Assembly (NCBI RefSeq): GCF_000407185.1
Contig: NZ_KE136481.1
Span: 1,774,136 to 1,838,135, forward strand
Direction of reading: 5' to 3'
Source: Enterococcus malodoratus ATCC 43197
GTDB taxonomy: Bacteria > Bacillota > Bacilli > Lactobacillales > Enterococcaceae
DNA length: 64,000 nt
How positions within the stretch are numbered: the first letter of the stretch is position 1; each line of letters starts with the position of its first letter. A model generated the notes under the pieces. That model ran no database searches and was not told where the DNA came from. It saw only the letters and a program-made list of their open reading frames with translations. The translations under genes and the position numbers were made by a program. Positions 9,178 through 18,041 of the stretch are shown piece by piece.

Positions 9178-9501
9178 ATGTTTGAAACATTTGATTCGAA
9201 AAAAAGTCGTTATGCCTCTGTCGGTGTGGTGTCCAGCTTGCCGGGCGAGCTGATTGATAGTATCTGGTATATCATTGACTTAGACTTGAAGGGTTTGATC
9301 CCATTAGAAAATATCTTAAGTTTTGACTTAATCAACAATGATGGCCATGTCACGATGCACTTCTCTCAAGAAGGAAGCAGCGTTGAGATGGGAATTGATT
9401 TACCCTTTGGCTACTCTAATGAGTTTCCGCAAGAGGTCTATGCTTATGATGACGGCAGCCGTCAAACTATTTTGTTGCCGAATGAGATTCGCCAACGTTA
9501 G
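9178..9501 (+). CDS. DUF960-like protein of unknown function
   Basis: A 107-residue soluble acidic protein with no signal peptide or membrane segment. The pattern LPGELIDSIWYIIDLDL followed by a hydrophobic strand, NNDGHVTMHFSQE and a proline-containing end resembles the small Firmicutes family DUF960, whose function is unknown; this assignment is from memory of the family pattern. AAAGGAGG lies 7 bases before the ATG at 9178, which excludes the longer frame from 9151. The gene stands alone and is followed by a terminator. Confidence 0.7.
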   Translation: MFETFDSKKSRYASVGVVSSLPGELIDSIWYIIDLDLKGLIPLENILSFDLINNDGHVTMHFSQEGSSVEMGIDLPFGYSNEFPQEVYAYDDGSRQTILLPNEIRQR

Positions 9502-9506
9502 CTGAT

Positions 9507-9540
9507 AAGACAATCCTTTTTTGAGGGTTGTCTTTTTTTC
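9507..9540 (+). terminator. Terminator after the DUF960-like gene
   Basis: AAGACAATCC, a short T-rich loop, GGGTTGTCTT and a T-run. Confidence 0.85.
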
Positions 9541-9561
9541 TTAACATTTTAAGCGAGACTC

Positions 9562-9589
9562 TTGCTTTCAGAAAAATATGTGGTACTAT
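9562..9589 (+). promoter_or_regulatory. Probable MATE gene promoter
   Basis: TTGCTT (9562-9567), 16 bases, TACTAT (9584-9589), 35 bases before the start codon. Confidence 0.45.
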
Positions 9590-9623
9590 CAATCAGAAAA
9601 TTTTTTTAGAAAGCAGGAAAAAA

Positions 9624-10994
9624 ATGAAAGAGTTGACTCATGGAAATCCAGCAAAGCTGATTATTCTATTCGCTTTGCCTTTATTTGTAGGAAATGTTTT
9701 TCAGCAATTTTATAGCATGGTGGACATGGTCGTGGTTGGGCAGACTTTAGGAAAAGATGCGCTTGCCGCAGTTGGGGCCACCAGCAGTGTCAGTTTTTTG
9801 ATTATTGGTTTTGCGCAAGGATTGACAGCGGGTCTCTCGATCATTACAGCGCAGCGGTTTGGTGCTAAGGATGCTCAAGGGGTTCGAAAAAGTTTCGCCA
9901 CCTCTATTATGATCAGCCTCGGAGTAACTGTTGTTTTAACAACTTTGAGTTTGCTATTTTTGCGTCCTTTACTACTTTTGATGCAAACGCCGCCGGAACT
10001 TTTAAATCAAGCGCAAGAATTTATTTCAGTCATTCTAGCCGGAATTTTCGCCTCAATGAGCTTTAACCTTTTATCTAATATGGTTCGAGCCCTAGGTGAT
10101 AGTCGGACTCCTTTATTTTTCTTGGCATTTGCAGTCGTAATCAATGTTGTTTTAGATCTCGTTTTTATTATTTATTTTCATATGGGGGTTGCCGGAGCCG
10201 GATTCGCTACAGTCATTGCACAAGTATCAGCAAGCCTCATGTGTGTCTGGTTTATTCGCAGGAAAATCCCTCTGCTGCAAATCAGTCGAAAACATTTCAC
10301 TTTCGATAAACAAGATTTCCGAGCACATCTAAACGCAGCTTTACCAATGGGATTTCAGTCATCCATTATTGCGATTGGGGCGGTAATTTTACAATCTGCC
10401 CTGAATACTTTAGGAACCGATGTTGTTGCTGCTCAAACAACGGCTAACCGAATCGATCAATTTGCGATTTTGCCTATGATGTCTTTTGGTATTACCATGG
10501 CGACTTTCACGGCACAGAATTTAGGCGCGAAGGAATATGGACGAATTTTACGCGGCGTCAAACAATGTTTGATGATGAGTATTGCATTTAGTATTCTTGC
10601 CGGTGTGCTGGTAATAACTTGTGGTCACTTCTTCGTCGCTCTATTTGTAAGTCGGAGTGAAGTACAAGTATTTGAATTAGCGCAGACTTATTTCAATATC
10701 AACGGTTCCTTGTATTGGGTTTTGGCTATCTTATTTATTCTTCGATACACTTTACAAGGATTAGGACAAGCAAAAATCCCGACAATTGCCGGGATCATGG
10801 AATTAGTTATGCGTTCCTTCGCTGCTATTATCTTGACTCATGCCTTTGGTTTTGCGGGTGCTGCTTTTGCTTCTCCTTTGGCTTGGATTGGTTCAACAGC
10901 TGTCTTGTTGGCTTCCTACTTCAAAGCGATGAGACATTTGAAAAAATTGGATCATGAACAGCAAGTCCATCTGCAAATAAAGAGTGAGGCCTAG
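9624..10994 (+). CDS. MATE family multidrug/cation antiporter
   Basis: A 456-residue membrane protein with about 12 hydrophobic segments in two homologous halves, as in the MATE exporters that extrude cationic drugs or metabolites using Na+ or H+ gradients. It begins MKELTHGNPAKLIILFALPL, the usual start of the branch containing DinF-like proteins and Bacillus YeeO relatives. The ATG at 9624 has AGCAGGA upstream; the longer frame from 9528 includes the previous terminator. Substrate unknown. The stop codon lies within a bidirectional terminator shared with the converging gene. Confidence 0.88.
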   Translation: MKELTHGNPAKLIILFALPLFVGNVFQQFYSMVDMVVVGQTLGKDALAAVGATSSVSFLIIGFAQGLTAGLSIITAQRFGAKDAQGVRKSFATSIMISLGVTVVLTTLSLLFLRPLLLLMQTPPELLNQAQEFISVILAGIFASMSFNLLSNMVRALGDSRTPLFFLAFAVVINVVLDLVFIIYFHMGVAGAGFATVIAQVSASLMCVWFIRRKIPLLQISRKHFTFDKQDFRAHLNAALPMGFQSSIIAIGAVILQSALNTLGTDVVAAQTTANRIDQFAILPMMSFGITMATFTAQNLGAKEYGRILRGVKQCLMMSIAFSILAGVLVITCGHFFVALFVSRSEVQVFELAQTYFNINGSLYWVLAILFILRYTLQGLGQAKIPTIAGIMELVMRSFAAIILTHAFGFAGAAFASPLAWIGSTAVLLASYFKAMRHLKKLDHEQQVHLQIKSEA

Positions 10995-11007
10995 GCCTCA
11001 CTCTTTT
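10981..11007. terminator. Terminator shared by the MATE gene and the converging gene
   Basis: AGAGTGAGGCC-TA-GGCCTCACTCT with a T-run on the plus side. Both converging stop codons (TAG 10992-10994 and the minus-strand TGA 11000-10998) lie inside the hairpin. Confidence 0.8.
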
Positions 11008-11531
11008 GCTAGCTGATAGTAAACATTCAGCATATTTTGTGAAAATTCTGAAGTAAACTCTTTGGCTGTATCAATAATCTGGTTGCATCTAGAAAAATAG
11101 AGATGAAAATAAATTTGCGAATCATCCTCTAAAATTCGCGCCACTGCCGAAGCATAATTCGTAATCAACAAATCTTTGACTAATTCATCCGACTCTCCAA
11201 AAATACCCGCAAAATCCAATCCGCACTCTACAAAATAGAGTTCTACATCAATTAATGCTCGTTGATTTAAGCAGCTTTTTCGGAAGTGCCGCAATAACTC
11301 CTTGGCCTGATCCAAGGAATAATCAATCTTTCCTCGTGGGAAAAATGCCTGATCCAATTTTTGCTTGGTCGCTTTGGCCAAACGTAATCCGTAATCATCT
11401 CCCAAAAAGCGCGAATCGACAATTTGTTGAGAGATTTCAGAATGTTTGTATAGCTGACAGATCAATTCTCTTAACTGTTCGTCATCCGCTTCACGAAGTT
11501 TTTCTCTTAATCCCGATATTGTCATTTCCAT
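10998..11531 (-). CDS. Conserved protein of unknown function (DUF6155-like)
   Basis: A 177-residue, largely helical, soluble protein. The N-terminus (SGLREKLREADDEQLRELIC) has the leucine/glutamate pattern of DUF6155-type proteins; no catalytic motif is visible and no function is known. GAGGAGGG lies 7 bases before the ATG. It converges on the MATE gene and is transcribed alone. The family name is a tentative recognition. Confidence 0.7.
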   Translation of the reverse strand: MEMTISGLREKLREADDEQLRELICQLYKHSEISQQIVDSRFLGDDYGLRLAKATKQKLDQAFFPRGKIDYSLDQAKELLRHFRKSCLNQRALIDVELYFVECGLDFAGIFGESDELVKDLLITNYASAVARILEDDSQIYFHLYFSRCNQIIDTAKEFTSEFSQNMLNVYYQLAKE

Positions 11532-11582
11532 TTTGCAACCCTCCTCTTCACTATTTTCTAATCTTAATTTAACTTATTAGCA

Positions 11583-11628
11583 ATAAAAAGAAAAGAGCTT
11601 TTGACTTTTCTTTAAGCCAAAAGCTCTT
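11583..11628 (-). terminator. kup terminator
   Basis: On the minus strand AAGAGCTTTTG, a 14-base loop, CAAAAGCTCTT and TTCTTTTT, located downstream of the kup stop codon. Confidence 0.8.
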
Positions 11629-11704
11629 ATTAAGAATAAATTTTTTGGATGAGAGTGTTTGGATCAGTCTTTTCTTAGAGATTGAACTCCCTATTTCTAA
11701 GAAT

Positions 11705-13702
11705 CTATATTTTTCGTTCCTTAAGCCACGTTTTTCTTGTTTCACCAACGATCAACGGCACTGTTTCATAGGTTACTTCACTATACTCTATCCCAAACCA
11801 GCGTTCTGGAGTAACCGTATGGTGCTTAATTGCCAGTCGTGCCTGCATAACTTGACGATCCCATTTATCTAACTTCGTCGTCGTAGACAAGACTTCTTGG
11901 ATCATCACAAAGCGAAAATCACCAACTTGACGTCCCGGTGTCAAAGAATAATGCTGCGGTTGTTTTGGCAGCCTTCCTTGTTTCATCAAATCATGAATAA
12001 TTTGGCGCAAGTAAACATTGACGTCCTGCGCGACACGAAAACCTAAGAACAGCTTGACCTTAACGATGAAATCCGTTCCCATCATATCGATACTGTACTC
12101 TTCCGTGTACGGTTCATCCGTTACTTCAACATTTACAAACCAATAGACTTTTGCCCGTTTCAAGCGTTTATCTAAAATCGAGTAGATAAACTGTTGAGGA
12201 ATTTTATCACCATCCAAACGCGGAACTAAAAAGACCACGTTGGTTTGATAATAAGGAATTTTTTCATCACTATGCAATTCTTGTAATTGCGGGAGATAAT
12301 CCTTAAAATTCACATCTTGGCTGGCATTTTCTTGTACGCGATTGCTGCGATACCAAATATACATGACACTCAATATCAAGAGTGCCATTCCCACTGCTAC
12401 AAACCCACCGTGGAAAAATTTGGTAACACTCGAGAGGAAGAAAAATCCTTCTAACGTACCGAAAAAGAGCAGCATCAAACCAGCTAAAATCCGTGATGTT
12501 CCATTTTGCAGTAAATAATGATACAACAAGAAAGTTGTCATCAACATGGTTACTGTAATGGATAGGCCATAGGCTGCTTCCATATGACTCGATGTACGGA
12601 ACGTCAAGACGATTAACGAACAGGCCCCCCACAAAATCATATTGATCGCGGGAATGTACATCTGCCCAATGCTTTTCCCAGGATACATGATCCGCATTCT
12701 TGGCAATAATTTCAGTTTAATCGCTTCAGATACTAATGTGAACGAGCCAGAGATCAAAGCCTGGGAAGCGATAACCGCAGCGATCGTCGCAAAGACTACC
12801 CCGAAAATCATCCAGCCATCCGGTAAAATTTGGAAGAAAGGATTTAAATTTTCGATTCCTTCAATTGAAGCATTGCCCTTCGCATGTAAAATCCATGCCG
12901 CTTGTCCCGCATAGTTTAACATTAAACAAAGCAAAACATAGGGCCAGCTGAAACGAATATTCTTTTTACCTACATGTCCCAAGTCAGAATACAATGCCTC
13001 GGCACCCGTCGTTGCCAAGAAAATACTTCCCAAAATAAAGATACCCATTTTATTATCGGGGTTGAACAATAAATGGATTGCATAATAGGGATTCAAAGCC
13101 TTGATTACACTGAAGTCATACGGAATATTTAACAGCCCCATCAACCCCAAAAATGTAAACCATAAAAACATGATCGGTCCAAAGGCCTTCCCAACGAAGT
13201 CCGTCCCAAATCGCTGAATCAAAAATAAAAAGAGCAAAATCACTAACGTAATGATTACAATGACATTTTGATTATTCCCAAATTCTTGATAAAAATCAGG
13301 AATTCCCCGCAAACCTTCGATCGCTGTTGTTACTGTCACGGCTGGCGTCAACACACCATCTGCCAGTAATGCCGCCCCACCAATCATCGCCGGCACGATC
13401 AAATATTTACCGCCTTTGCGCACCAACGTATACAATGAGAAAATTCCTCCCTCACCATGATTATCGGCTCTTAAAGCGATCAATACATATTTAACGGTAG
13501 TTAACAGCATCACCGTCCAAAAAACTAACGAGACCGCACCCAGAACAAAATCTTGAGTTACAGTACTTAATCCGCCATTTTCTTCCAAAATAGCTTTCAT
13601 TACATATAATGGGCTTGTTCCAATATCGCCATAAACGACACCCATCGCAATCAACAGCCCTGCCGCTGAAAGCTTTTTGATATGTTCTTTCTTTTTTTCC
13701 AT
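11705..13702 (-). CDS. kup: Kup family potassium uptake protein
   Basis: A 665-residue membrane protein of the KUP/HAK/KT family, importing K+ probably with protons. [14 protein letters not shown] near the N-terminus, the [12 protein letters not shown] loop and [13 protein letters not shown] are family signatures. About 12 membrane segments (residues 15-455) are followed by a roughly 200-residue cytosolic tail, which in lactococcal Kup proteins is linked to c-di-AMP inhibition. The ATG at 13702 follows AGGAG by 8 bases. Its leader contains what reads as a yybP-ykoY (Mn2+) riboswitch and terminator, an unexpected pairing for a potassium transporter. Confidence 0.95.
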   Translation of the reverse strand: MEKKKEHIKKLSAAGLLIAMGVVYGDIGTSPLYVMKAILEENGGLSTVTQDFVLGAVSLVFWTVMLLTTVKYVLIALRADNHGEGGIFSLYTLVRKGGKYLIVPAMIGGAALLADGVLTPAVTVTTAIEGLRGIPDFYQEFGNNQNVIVIITLVILLFLFLIQRFGTDFVGKAFGPIMFLWFTFLGLMGLLNIPYDFSVIKALNPYYAIHLLFNPDNKMGIFILGSIFLATTGAEALYSDLGHVGKKNIRFSWPYVLLCLMLNYAGQAAWILHAKGNASIEGIENLNPFFQILPDGWMIFGVVFATIAAVIASQALISGSFTLVSEAIKLKLLPRMRIMYPGKSIGQMYIPAINMILWGACSLIVLTFRTSSHMEAAYGLSITVTMLMTTFLLYHYLLQNGTSRILAGLMLLFFGTLEGFFFLSSVTKFFHGGFVAVGMALLILSVMYIWYRSNRVQENASQDVNFKDYLPQLQELHSDEKIPYYQTNVVFLVPRLDGDKIPQQFIYSILDKRLKRAKVYWFVNVEVTDEPYTEEYSIDMMGTDFIVKVKLFLGFRVAQDVNVYLRQIIHDLMKQGRLPKQPQHYSLTPGRQVGDFRFVMIQEVLSTTTKLDKWDRQVMQARLAIKHHTVTPERWFGIEYSEVTYETVPLIVGETRKTWLKERKI

Positions 13703-13807
13703 TTCGCACACTCCTGTTACAGCCAAATGCTGAATCGGTATTCATTTTTCTATATAAAAGTTTCAAGTTTGCTGCGCGAATCCGCTAAAGCAGGAAGTGA
13801 AACTCGC

Positions 13808-13849
13808 AAAAAAGACCTAAACAACAGCTTCCACTATTGTTTAGGTCTT
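13808..13849 (-). terminator. Expression-platform terminator of the kup riboswitch
   Basis: AAGACCTAAACAATAG pairs with CTGTTGTTTAGGTCTT around a short loop and is followed by TTTTT. Its 5' arm contains the CCTAAAC strand of the aptamer P1 helix, so aptamer formation and termination are mutually exclusive. That fits an ON switch, in which ligand binding permits transcription. Confidence 0.85.
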
Positions 13850-13934
13850 GCAAATTATCTCTTAGACCAGCGCTGAGCACTAGTTGTTGATCTAAAAGCA
13901 TAGAGTTTACTCTATGTCGCTACTCCCCTAAAAC
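13839..13934 (-). ncRNA. yybP-ykoY (Mn2+-sensing type) riboswitch upstream of kup
   Basis: On the minus strand P1 is GTTTTAGG/CCTAAAC. The 5' strand runs into the hallmark GGGGAGTAGC, followed by a perfect hairpin CATAGAGT-AA-ACTCTATG, the helix TTAGA/TCTAA enclosing the conserved ATCAACA loop, and the 3' motif GCAAGACC. These conserved loop segments are those of the yybP-ykoY class, which senses Mn2+ and normally precedes Mn2+ exporters. Here the next gene is kup, 105 bases after the terminator. Confidence 0.82.
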
Positions 13935-13942
13935 TTAACCGT

Positions 13943-13971
13943 ATTATCCAGTTTTCAAAGAGAATTGTCAA
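13943..13971 (-). promoter_or_regulatory. Promoter of the kup riboswitch transcript
   Basis: TTGACA (13971-13966), 17 bases, GATAAT (13948-13943). The predicted start near 13936 is just ahead of the P1 helix. Confidence 0.8.
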
Positions 13972-13992
13972 AGAATACCCTCAAAATAGAAA

Positions 13993-16122
13993 CTATTTTT
14001 CTTCTTTTTTGCTTTCTTCTTCTTTCAGCATAGCTTTACGAGAAGCGTTCACACGACCTTGACGATCGATTTCTGTAACCTTAACTAGGACTTCATCACC
14101 CATTTTTACAACGTCTTCAACTTTATTGACACGTTCGTTGGCAAGTTGTGAAATATGAACCAATGCGTCTTTGCCCTTGATCAAGTTTACAAAAGCACCA
14201 AATTTTTCAACACGAACGACTTTACCTAAGTAAACTTCGCCGACTTTGACTTCTTTGGTCAATTCTTCAATGATCTTGATGGCTTTCTTGATCATGTCTG
14301 CGTCAGATGAAGCGATGCTGACATTGCCGTCTTGATCGATATCGATCTTCACGCCAGTTTCATCAATGATTCCATTGATTGTGTCGCCGCCTTTACCGAT
14401 AACTGTCTTGATCTTATCTGGATCGATTTGGATCATTTCAATCTTCGGTGCGTATGGGCTTAATTCTTCACGTGGTGCAGCAATTGTATCTGTTAAGACT
14501 TCAAGGATTTCCATCCGGGCTTTTTTCGCTTGAACCAATGCTTCAGAAAGGATTTGTTCAGTGATCCCTTGGATCTTGATATCCATTTGAAGTGCAGTGA
14601 TCCCATCTTTTGTTCCAGCAACTTTAAAGTCCATGTCGCCAAGGTGATCTTCTAACCCTTGGATATCGGTTAAGATCGTGTAGTTTTCACCATCAGAAAC
14701 AAGTCCCATTGCGATCCCGGCAACTGGTGCTTTAATTGGTACCCCAGCATCCATCAAAGCCAATGTTCCAGCACAAATACTTGCTTGGGAAGAAGAACCA
14801 TTTGATTCCAACACTTCCGCTACTAGACGAATTGTGTAAGGGAAATCTTCTTCACTTGGGATAATTTGAGCTAAAGCACGTTCCCCTAATGCACCATGAC
14901 CGATTTCACGACGACCTGGTGAGCCCGCACGACCTGTTGAACCAACTGAGAATTGCGGGAAATTGTAATGATGGATGAATCGTTTGCTTTCAACTGATCC
15001 CAAACCATCAATAATTTGATGTTCGCCTAAAGGAGCCAATGTACAAGCAGACAATGCTTGCGTTTGTCCCCGAGTGAATAGACCAGAACCGTGAACCCGC
15101 GGCAATAGACCTGTTTCAGCAGCCAATGGACGAATTTCGTCTAATTGACGGCCATCAGGACGAATTTTGTCGATCGTGATCAACTCACGAACCACATCTT
15201 TTTCAAGATCTTCTGCAATTTGTTTTACTTCTTTAGTAATTTGAACTAAATCTTCTGTTTCAACATTTGCAAATTTTTCAGCGTAAACTTCTTTAACGGT
15301 TTCTTTAACCTTTTCGATTTCATCTTCGCGATCTAATTTATCCATCGTCATTACAGCTGTTTTCATTGTTGAATAATAGCTGTCGAAGATTTCTTTTTTC
15401 AATTCAGCGTCCACTTGTAATAAAGAAATTTCCATTTTTTCTTTACCGACTGCCGCAACGATTTCAGATTGGAAAGCGACCATTTCTTTGATTGCTTCGA
15501 AACCAAACAGCAATGCGCCTAGCATATCTTCTTCAGAAACTTCTTTTGCACCAGATTCTACCATGTTGATAGCTTGCTTAGTTCCGGCAACCGTTAAGTC
15601 GATATCTGATTCTGCATGTTGTTCCACAGTAGGATTCAACACGTATTCGCCATTCACACGACCTACGTCAACACCTGCGATAGGCCCGTCAAATGGAACA
15701 TCCGAGATAGCTAACGCTAATGAAGAACCAAACATCGCTGCCATCGCTGGTGAACAATCTTGTTCTACACTCATTACAACGTTTGTTACTTGAACTTCGT
15801 TACGGAAACCATCCGCAAACATTGGACGAATTGGACGGTCAATTAAACGTGCAGTTAATGTCGCATCTGTACTTGGACGACCTTCACGTTTGATAAAGCC
15901 GCCAGGGATTTTACCCACTGCATACATTTTTTCTTCGTAATTAATTGTTAATGGGAAAAAGTTCGTATCCTTCGCTTCTTTTGAGGCAACCGCCGCACTT
16001 AATACGACTGTATCGCCATAGCGAACTAAGACTGCGCCATTGGCTTGTTTGGCAAGCTGACCGATTTCAACTTGCAGAGGGCGTCCGCCCCAAGTGGTTT
16101 TGAAAACTTGTTTTTCTGACAT
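13993..16122 (-). CDS. pnp: Polyribonucleotide nucleotidyltransferase (PNPase)
   Basis: PNPase, 709 residues, degrades RNA 3' to 5' by phosphorolysis and acts in mRNA decay. It has two RNase PH-like domains (about residues 10-230 and 310-550, the second with [11 protein letters not shown] and [20 protein letters not shown]), a KH domain (about 555-615, VIGKGGDTI) and an S1 domain (about 620-690). The ATG at 16122 has AAAGGAG 5 bases upstream; the longer frame to 16224 runs through the leader hairpin. It lies downstream of rpsO, as in many bacteria. Confidence 0.97.
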   Translation of the reverse strand: MSEKQVFKTTWGGRPLQVEIGQLAKQANGAVLVRYGDTVVLSAAVASKEAKDTNFFPLTINYEEKMYAVGKIPGGFIKREGRPSTDATLTARLIDRPIRPMFADGFRNEVQVTNVVMSVEQDCSPAMAAMFGSSLALAISDVPFDGPIAGVDVGRVNGEYVLNPTVEQHAESDIDLTVAGTKQAINMVESGAKEVSEEDMLGALLFGFEAIKEMVAFQSEIVAAVGKEKMEISLLQVDAELKKEIFDSYYSTMKTAVMTMDKLDREDEIEKVKETVKEVYAEKFANVETEDLVQITKEVKQIAEDLEKDVVRELITIDKIRPDGRQLDEIRPLAAETGLLPRVHGSGLFTRGQTQALSACTLAPLGEHQIIDGLGSVESKRFIHHYNFPQFSVGSTGRAGSPGRREIGHGALGERALAQIIPSEEDFPYTIRLVAEVLESNGSSSQASICAGTLALMDAGVPIKAPVAGIAMGLVSDGENYTILTDIQGLEDHLGDMDFKVAGTKDGITALQMDIKIQGITEQILSEALVQAKKARMEILEVLTDTIAAPREELSPYAPKIEMIQIDPDKIKTVIGKGGDTINGIIDETGVKIDIDQDGNVSIASSDADMIKKAIKIIEELTKEVKVGEVYLGKVVRVEKFGAFVNLIKGKDALVHISQLANERVNKVEDVVKMGDEVLVKVTEIDRQGRVNASRKAMLKEEESKKEEK

Positions 16123-16154
16123 AATTTCTCCTTTTCCCTTTGACCAGTGCGACG

Positions 16155-16208
16155 CTACTAAACAAATGAAAACAGCGAAATCATTCGCTTCTTGCATTTG
16201 GTTAGTAG
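16155..16208 (-). promoter_or_regulatory. Long hairpin in the pnp leader
   Basis: CTACTAA...TTAGTAG arms extend through CAAATG/CATTTG and GCGAA/TTCGC with a few internal mismatches, making a stem of about 22 pairs located 33 bases before the pnp start. In E. coli a leader stem cut by RNase III allows PNPase to repress its own mRNA. The same role here is inference from position and shape. A second hairpin ATCTGAGC-CAA-GCTCAGAT lies upstream near 16245-16263. Confidence 0.55.
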
Positions 16209-16294
16209 AGTGACAACACGCCAATCAAAGGTTTTTTTATTTTATCTGAGCTTGGCTCAGATGATTACTGAATTAAAATCATCAGGCTGATTCA

Positions 16295-16323
16295 TTTATA
16301 CTATATGAATTTTCTATCGTAAA
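16295..16323 (-). promoter_or_regulatory. Probable pnp promoter
   Basis: TTTACG (16323-16318), 17 bases, TATAAA (16300-16295) on the minus strand, between the rpsO terminator and the leader hairpins. Confidence 0.5.
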
Positions 16324-16350
16324 AATTCAAAACAAAAAGTATAACTAGCA

Positions 16351-16382
16351 AAAAAAGTGAGATTCCTAGGAACCTCACTTTT
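16351..16382 (-). terminator. rpsO terminator
   Basis: AAAGTGAGGTTCC-TA-GGAATCTCACTTT followed by more Ts on the minus strand, 14 bases after the rpsO stop. Confidence 0.88.
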
Positions 16383-16396
16383 AATAGTAGTACGAA

Positions 16397-16666
16397 TTAA
16401 CGACGTAGTCCTAGACGTTGGATTAATTCACGGTAACGTTGTACTTCGTTCTTACGTAAGTAAGCTAACAAGTTACGACGATGACCAACTTTTTTCATTA
16501 GACCGCGGTATGAATGGTGGTCTTTTTTGTGGACACGTGCATGCTCATTTAGTTGATTGATTTCTTCCGTTAATACAGCGATCTGTACTTCTGGAGAACC
16601 AGTATCTCCTTCATGGCGAGCAAAGTCATTGATGATTTCGTTTTTACGTTCTTTTGATAATGCCAT
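16397..16666 (-). CDS. rpsO: 30S ribosomal protein S15
   Basis: S15, 89 residues, binds the 16S rRNA three-way junction early in 30S assembly. The sequence [20 protein letters not shown] and the conserved DHHSYRGL and RRNLLAYL segments are diagnostic. The ATG at 16666 has GAGGTG upstream; the 118-residue longer frame is rejected because it covers the structured leader. A terminator separates rpsO from pnp. The leader folds into a three-way junction that may be the S15 autoregulatory site. Confidence 0.97.
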   Translation of the reverse strand: MALSKERKNEIINDFARHEGDTGSPEVQIAVLTEEINQLNEHARVHKKDHHSYRGLMKKVGHRRNLLAYLRKNEVQRYRELIQRLGLRR

Positions 16667-16702
16667 GGTTTTCACCTCTTCCTTTTTTCTTCCTATGACT
16701 GA

Positions 16703-16768
16703 GTAAAGCGTTGGTGAATCGCCTAACCAAGTGATAGGTGGTGCGCTATGCACACTCTAACACTTTAC
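16703..16768 (-). promoter_or_regulatory. Candidate S15 leader (three-way junction)
   Basis: On the minus strand GTAAAG and CTTTAC close a junction with two arms, GTGTGC-ATA-GCGCAC and CCTA-...-TAGG. S15 leaders in other Firmicutes mimic the three-way junction S15 binds in 16S rRNA. The fold is read by eye; its function is inferred. Confidence 0.55.
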
Positions 16769-16866
16769 TTTATTTGTTCTAAAAAATCAAGCTGTACAAC
16801 AATTTAAGCCAATCTTTTAGAATCATTACAATCTTTTTAAGGAACACTATTATTGAAGACAGTTTT

Positions 16867-16895
16867 TTTACCTTACTTACTTTTTGTGTTAAACT
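16867..16895 (+). promoter_or_regulatory. Probable def promoter
   Basis: TTTACC (16867-16872), 17 bases, TAAACT (16890-16895), 37 bases before the def start codon. Confidence 0.45.
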
Positions 16896-16932
16896 AACGT
16901 GATGAAATACAGTATTGAGAGGAGATTTTTTA

Positions 16933-17496
16933 ATGATCACTATGGATGATATAATTCGGGAAGGCCATCCGACATTACGGGCTGTTGCCAAAGAAGTCCC
17001 GATTCCTCCAACTGCTGAAGACGTGGAACTTGGAAAAGAAATGTTGCAATTTCTTAAAAATAGTCAAGACCCTGAAAAAGCAGAAGAATTACAGTTACGC
17101 GGCGGTGTCGGCTTGGCGGCTCCCCAATTAGATGTCTCAAAACGGATCATCGCGGTCCATGTTCCAAGCGTCGATCCAGAAAAACCGGAGAGCGGTATCA
17201 GCACCGTAATGTACAATCCTAAAGTCTTGAGCCACTCGGTCCAAGAAGCTTGTCTAGGCGAAGGTGAAGGCTGCCTTTCAGTTGATCGCGAAGTACCTGG
17301 TTACGTCGTTCGCGCTGCAAGAATTACCGTTTCTTATTTTGACGCAGAAGGCGAAAAGCATAAGATTCGTTTGAAAAATTATAACGCCATCGTAGTACAG
17401 CATGAGATCGACCACATTAACGGTATCATGTTCTATGATCATATTGACGAAAAGAATCCGTTGCAATTGAAAGACGGTGTCTTAGTCATTGAATAA
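16933..17496 (+). CDS. def: Peptide deformylase
   Basis: This 187-residue metalloenzyme removes the N-formyl group from new polypeptides. The three motifs are complete: [16 protein letters not shown] with the metal-binding cysteine and HEIDH with the two metal-binding histidines. The insert between motifs 1 and 2 and the length fit the Gram-positive type 2 enzyme. The ATG at 16933 has AGAGGAG 8 bases upstream. It converges on niaR and shares its terminator. Confidence 0.96.
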   Translation: MITMDDIIREGHPTLRAVAKEVPIPPTAEDVELGKEMLQFLKNSQDPEKAEELQLRGGVGLAAPQLDVSKRIIAVHVPSVDPEKPESGISTVMYNPKVLSHSVQEACLGEGEGCLSVDREVPGYVVRAARITVSYFDAEGEKHKIRLKNYNAIVVQHEIDHINGIMFYDHIDEKNPLQLKDGVLVIE

Positions 17497-17499
17497 ACG

Positions 17500-17529
17500 A
17501 AAACACCATTCAGGCTGAATGGTGTTTTT
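17500..17529. terminator. Bidirectional def/niaR terminator
   Basis: AAACACCATTCAG and CTGAATGGTGTTT form a near-perfect stem with A and T runs on either side. It overlaps the last codons of niaR. Confidence 0.85.
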
Positions 17530-18040
17530 CTTCATATAAAATTCCTTTTTCCGAAAGCGCCGCTTTGATCTCTGTTAGATCCTCCAGTGTTTCGTAGGCA
17601 ATCGTGTGCAGATGAATCCCCGCAGTTAATTCGGACAAAAGTGTCACCTGCAATCTATCGGCCTCTTCAATGAAGTCCGAAACGTCTTGTTGTGATGCCA
17701 AATGCAATCCGCCGACTAATTCACCATATAAAGGATGTTCTACCACTACATCGATAACTTCACCGCCATGTTCAACGATTGTACGCAATTCATCTTCGGT
17801 CTGTTCGGGACTATGCTGTACCGCGAGCTTACTGATCAATTTTTCCGACTCGCGTTCCAATAAATAGCCGCGAGCAGTCGCAATAATATTTTCTCCTGCG
17901 GCTCTCAAAAGGGCCACATCCCCGACCACAATCTGACGGCTTACACTAAATTCTTTAGCAAAGCTCGTGGCACTGATGGGTTTTTCTGCTTGCTGCAACG
18001 CTTCTAAAATCTGTGCCTTGCGTCTGTCGCCATCAACCAT
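17510..18040 (-). CDS. niaR: NAD biosynthesis/niacin transcriptional repressor NiaR
   Basis: A 176-residue regulator with an N-terminal HTH_11 winged helix (about residues 5-60, ISATSFAKEFSVSRQIVVGDV) and a C-terminal 3H domain named for conserved histidines (VVEHPLYGELVGGLHL, TAGIHLHTI). NiaR (Bacillus YrxA) represses NAD synthesis or niacin transport genes when niacin is present. No target gene lies in this window. It starts 1 base after the stop of the acetyltransferase-chorismate mutase gene, so the two are coupled. Confidence 0.9.
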   Translation of the reverse strand: MVDGDRRKAQILEALQQAEKPISATSFAKEFSVSRQIVVGDVALLRAAGENIIATARGYLLERESEKLISKLAVQHSPEQTEDELRTIVEHGGEVIDVVVEHPLYGELVGGLHLASQQDVSDFIEEADRLQVTLLSELTAGIHLHTIAYETLEDLTEIKAALSEKGILYEEKHHSA

Positions 18041-18041
18041 A

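Noticed and set aside
13703-13992. c-di-AMP (ydaO) riboswitch before kup
   Set aside because: Expected from the gene's function, but the conserved loops match yybP-ykoY and none of the long ydaO core was found.
16123-16224. N-terminal extension of pnp by 34 codons
   Set aside because: It overlaps the leader hairpin, lacks a binding site and is not part of the PNPase family N-terminus.
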